Of a DNA stretch of 64,000 nucleotides, positions 63,732-64,000 are shown in pieces. How positions within the stretch are numbered: position 1 is the stretch's first letter; every line of letters starts with the position of its first letter. Source of the stretch: Papio anubis (taxonomy: Eukaryota > Chordata > Mammalia > Primates > Cercopithecidae). The DNA lies in NCBI RefSeq assembly GCF_008728515.1, contig NC_044989.1, positions 81,493,754 through 81,557,753 on the forward strand, read 5' to 3'. The translations under genes and the position numbers were made by a program. The notes under the pieces are model-generated. The model saw only the letters and a list, made by a program, of their open reading frames with translations, was not told the origin of the DNA and made no database searches.

Positions 63732-64000
63732 ATCTCAAAATATTTTTAATATCACTTGTGATTTATTCTTTGACTAATTTTTCTTTCAGGAGTGTGTTGT
63801 TTAATGGCCACATATCTGTGTATTTCCCAAATTTTCTTATTGTATTTACTTCTAGTTTAATTTCATTATTGCCAGAGAACATATTTGCACAATTTCAGTT
63901 CTTTTAAATTTGCTGAAACTTATTTTATAGACTAACATATGGCTAATTCTGGAGACTGTTTTACATGAGTTTATGAGTGTGTATACATTAATGTTGGATG
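63732..64000 (-). mobile_element. L1MB-type endonuclease region, antisense, resumes
   Basis: 'gtgatttattctttgactaa' and 'gagtgtgttgtttaatggcc' are the endonuclease region expected directly after the part that stops at 58,500. The element leaves the window at the right edge. Confidence 0.8.

Overview
The window is primate nuclear DNA, most likely from an Old World monkey (Cercopithecidae). The base composition is AT-rich and I found no host protein-coding exon. Most of the bases are L1, Alu, LTR, MIR, L2 and DNA-transposon remnants. The young Alus at 5.8, 17.1, 40.0 and 42.5 kb carry changes I associate with the AluYR lineage of Old World monkeys: 'ggctcaagcctgtaat', 'gcgtaaacccggg', and a 'ccggccactg'-type right monomer. 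Almost every open reading frame of 60-156 codons is explained by a mobile element or by chance. The one worth keeping is an ORF0-like frame on the antisense side of an L1 5'UTR at 50.3 kb.

Layout: 0-4.7 kb is an old antisense L1 running from ORF2 through ORF1 into a 5'UTR built of degenerate ~220-bp monomers. 4.7-8.4 kb is mostly unassigned, with one AluY. 8.4-10.8 kb is an ERVL/MaLR provirus with non-matching LTRs but identical 5-bp flanks. 11.7-26.1 kb is a run of sense-strand ancient L1 copies, interrupted by Alus, an AT-rich palindrome, an MLT1 piece, a MER21-like LTR and an LTR7-type solo LTR.

26-37 kb is the least repetitive part. It holds MIR, L2 and Tigger remnants, one AluS, and an MLT1 LTR split by an L1 with a 5' inversion. 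37.8-43.3 kb is antisense ancient L1 with MER5A, an MST/THE1-type LTR and three Alus, and it ends in a 100-N assembly gap (43,294-43,393). 43.4-44.6 kb contains an inverted duplication around an Alu.

44.6-50.76 kb is a full-length antisense primate L1 with 5'UTR, ORF1, ORF2 and poly(A). Both main ORFs are broken. 50.8-54.5 kb holds an ancient CR1/L3-like scrap, a MIR and an unusually degraded Alu. 54.5-64 kb is antisense L1M, with a 5.2-kb L1PB-like element inserted at 58.5-63.7 kb and flanked by a target duplication.

Nothing suggests a gene system or operon. The structures that stand out are the chimeric provirus, the ORF0-like frame, the inverted duplication next to the gap, and a cluster of small indels in the young repeats of 44.6-59.5 kb that looks like poor base quality. 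Subfamily names come from remembered consensus patterns rather than a RepeatMasker run, so element ends are approximate unless a target-site duplication is given.
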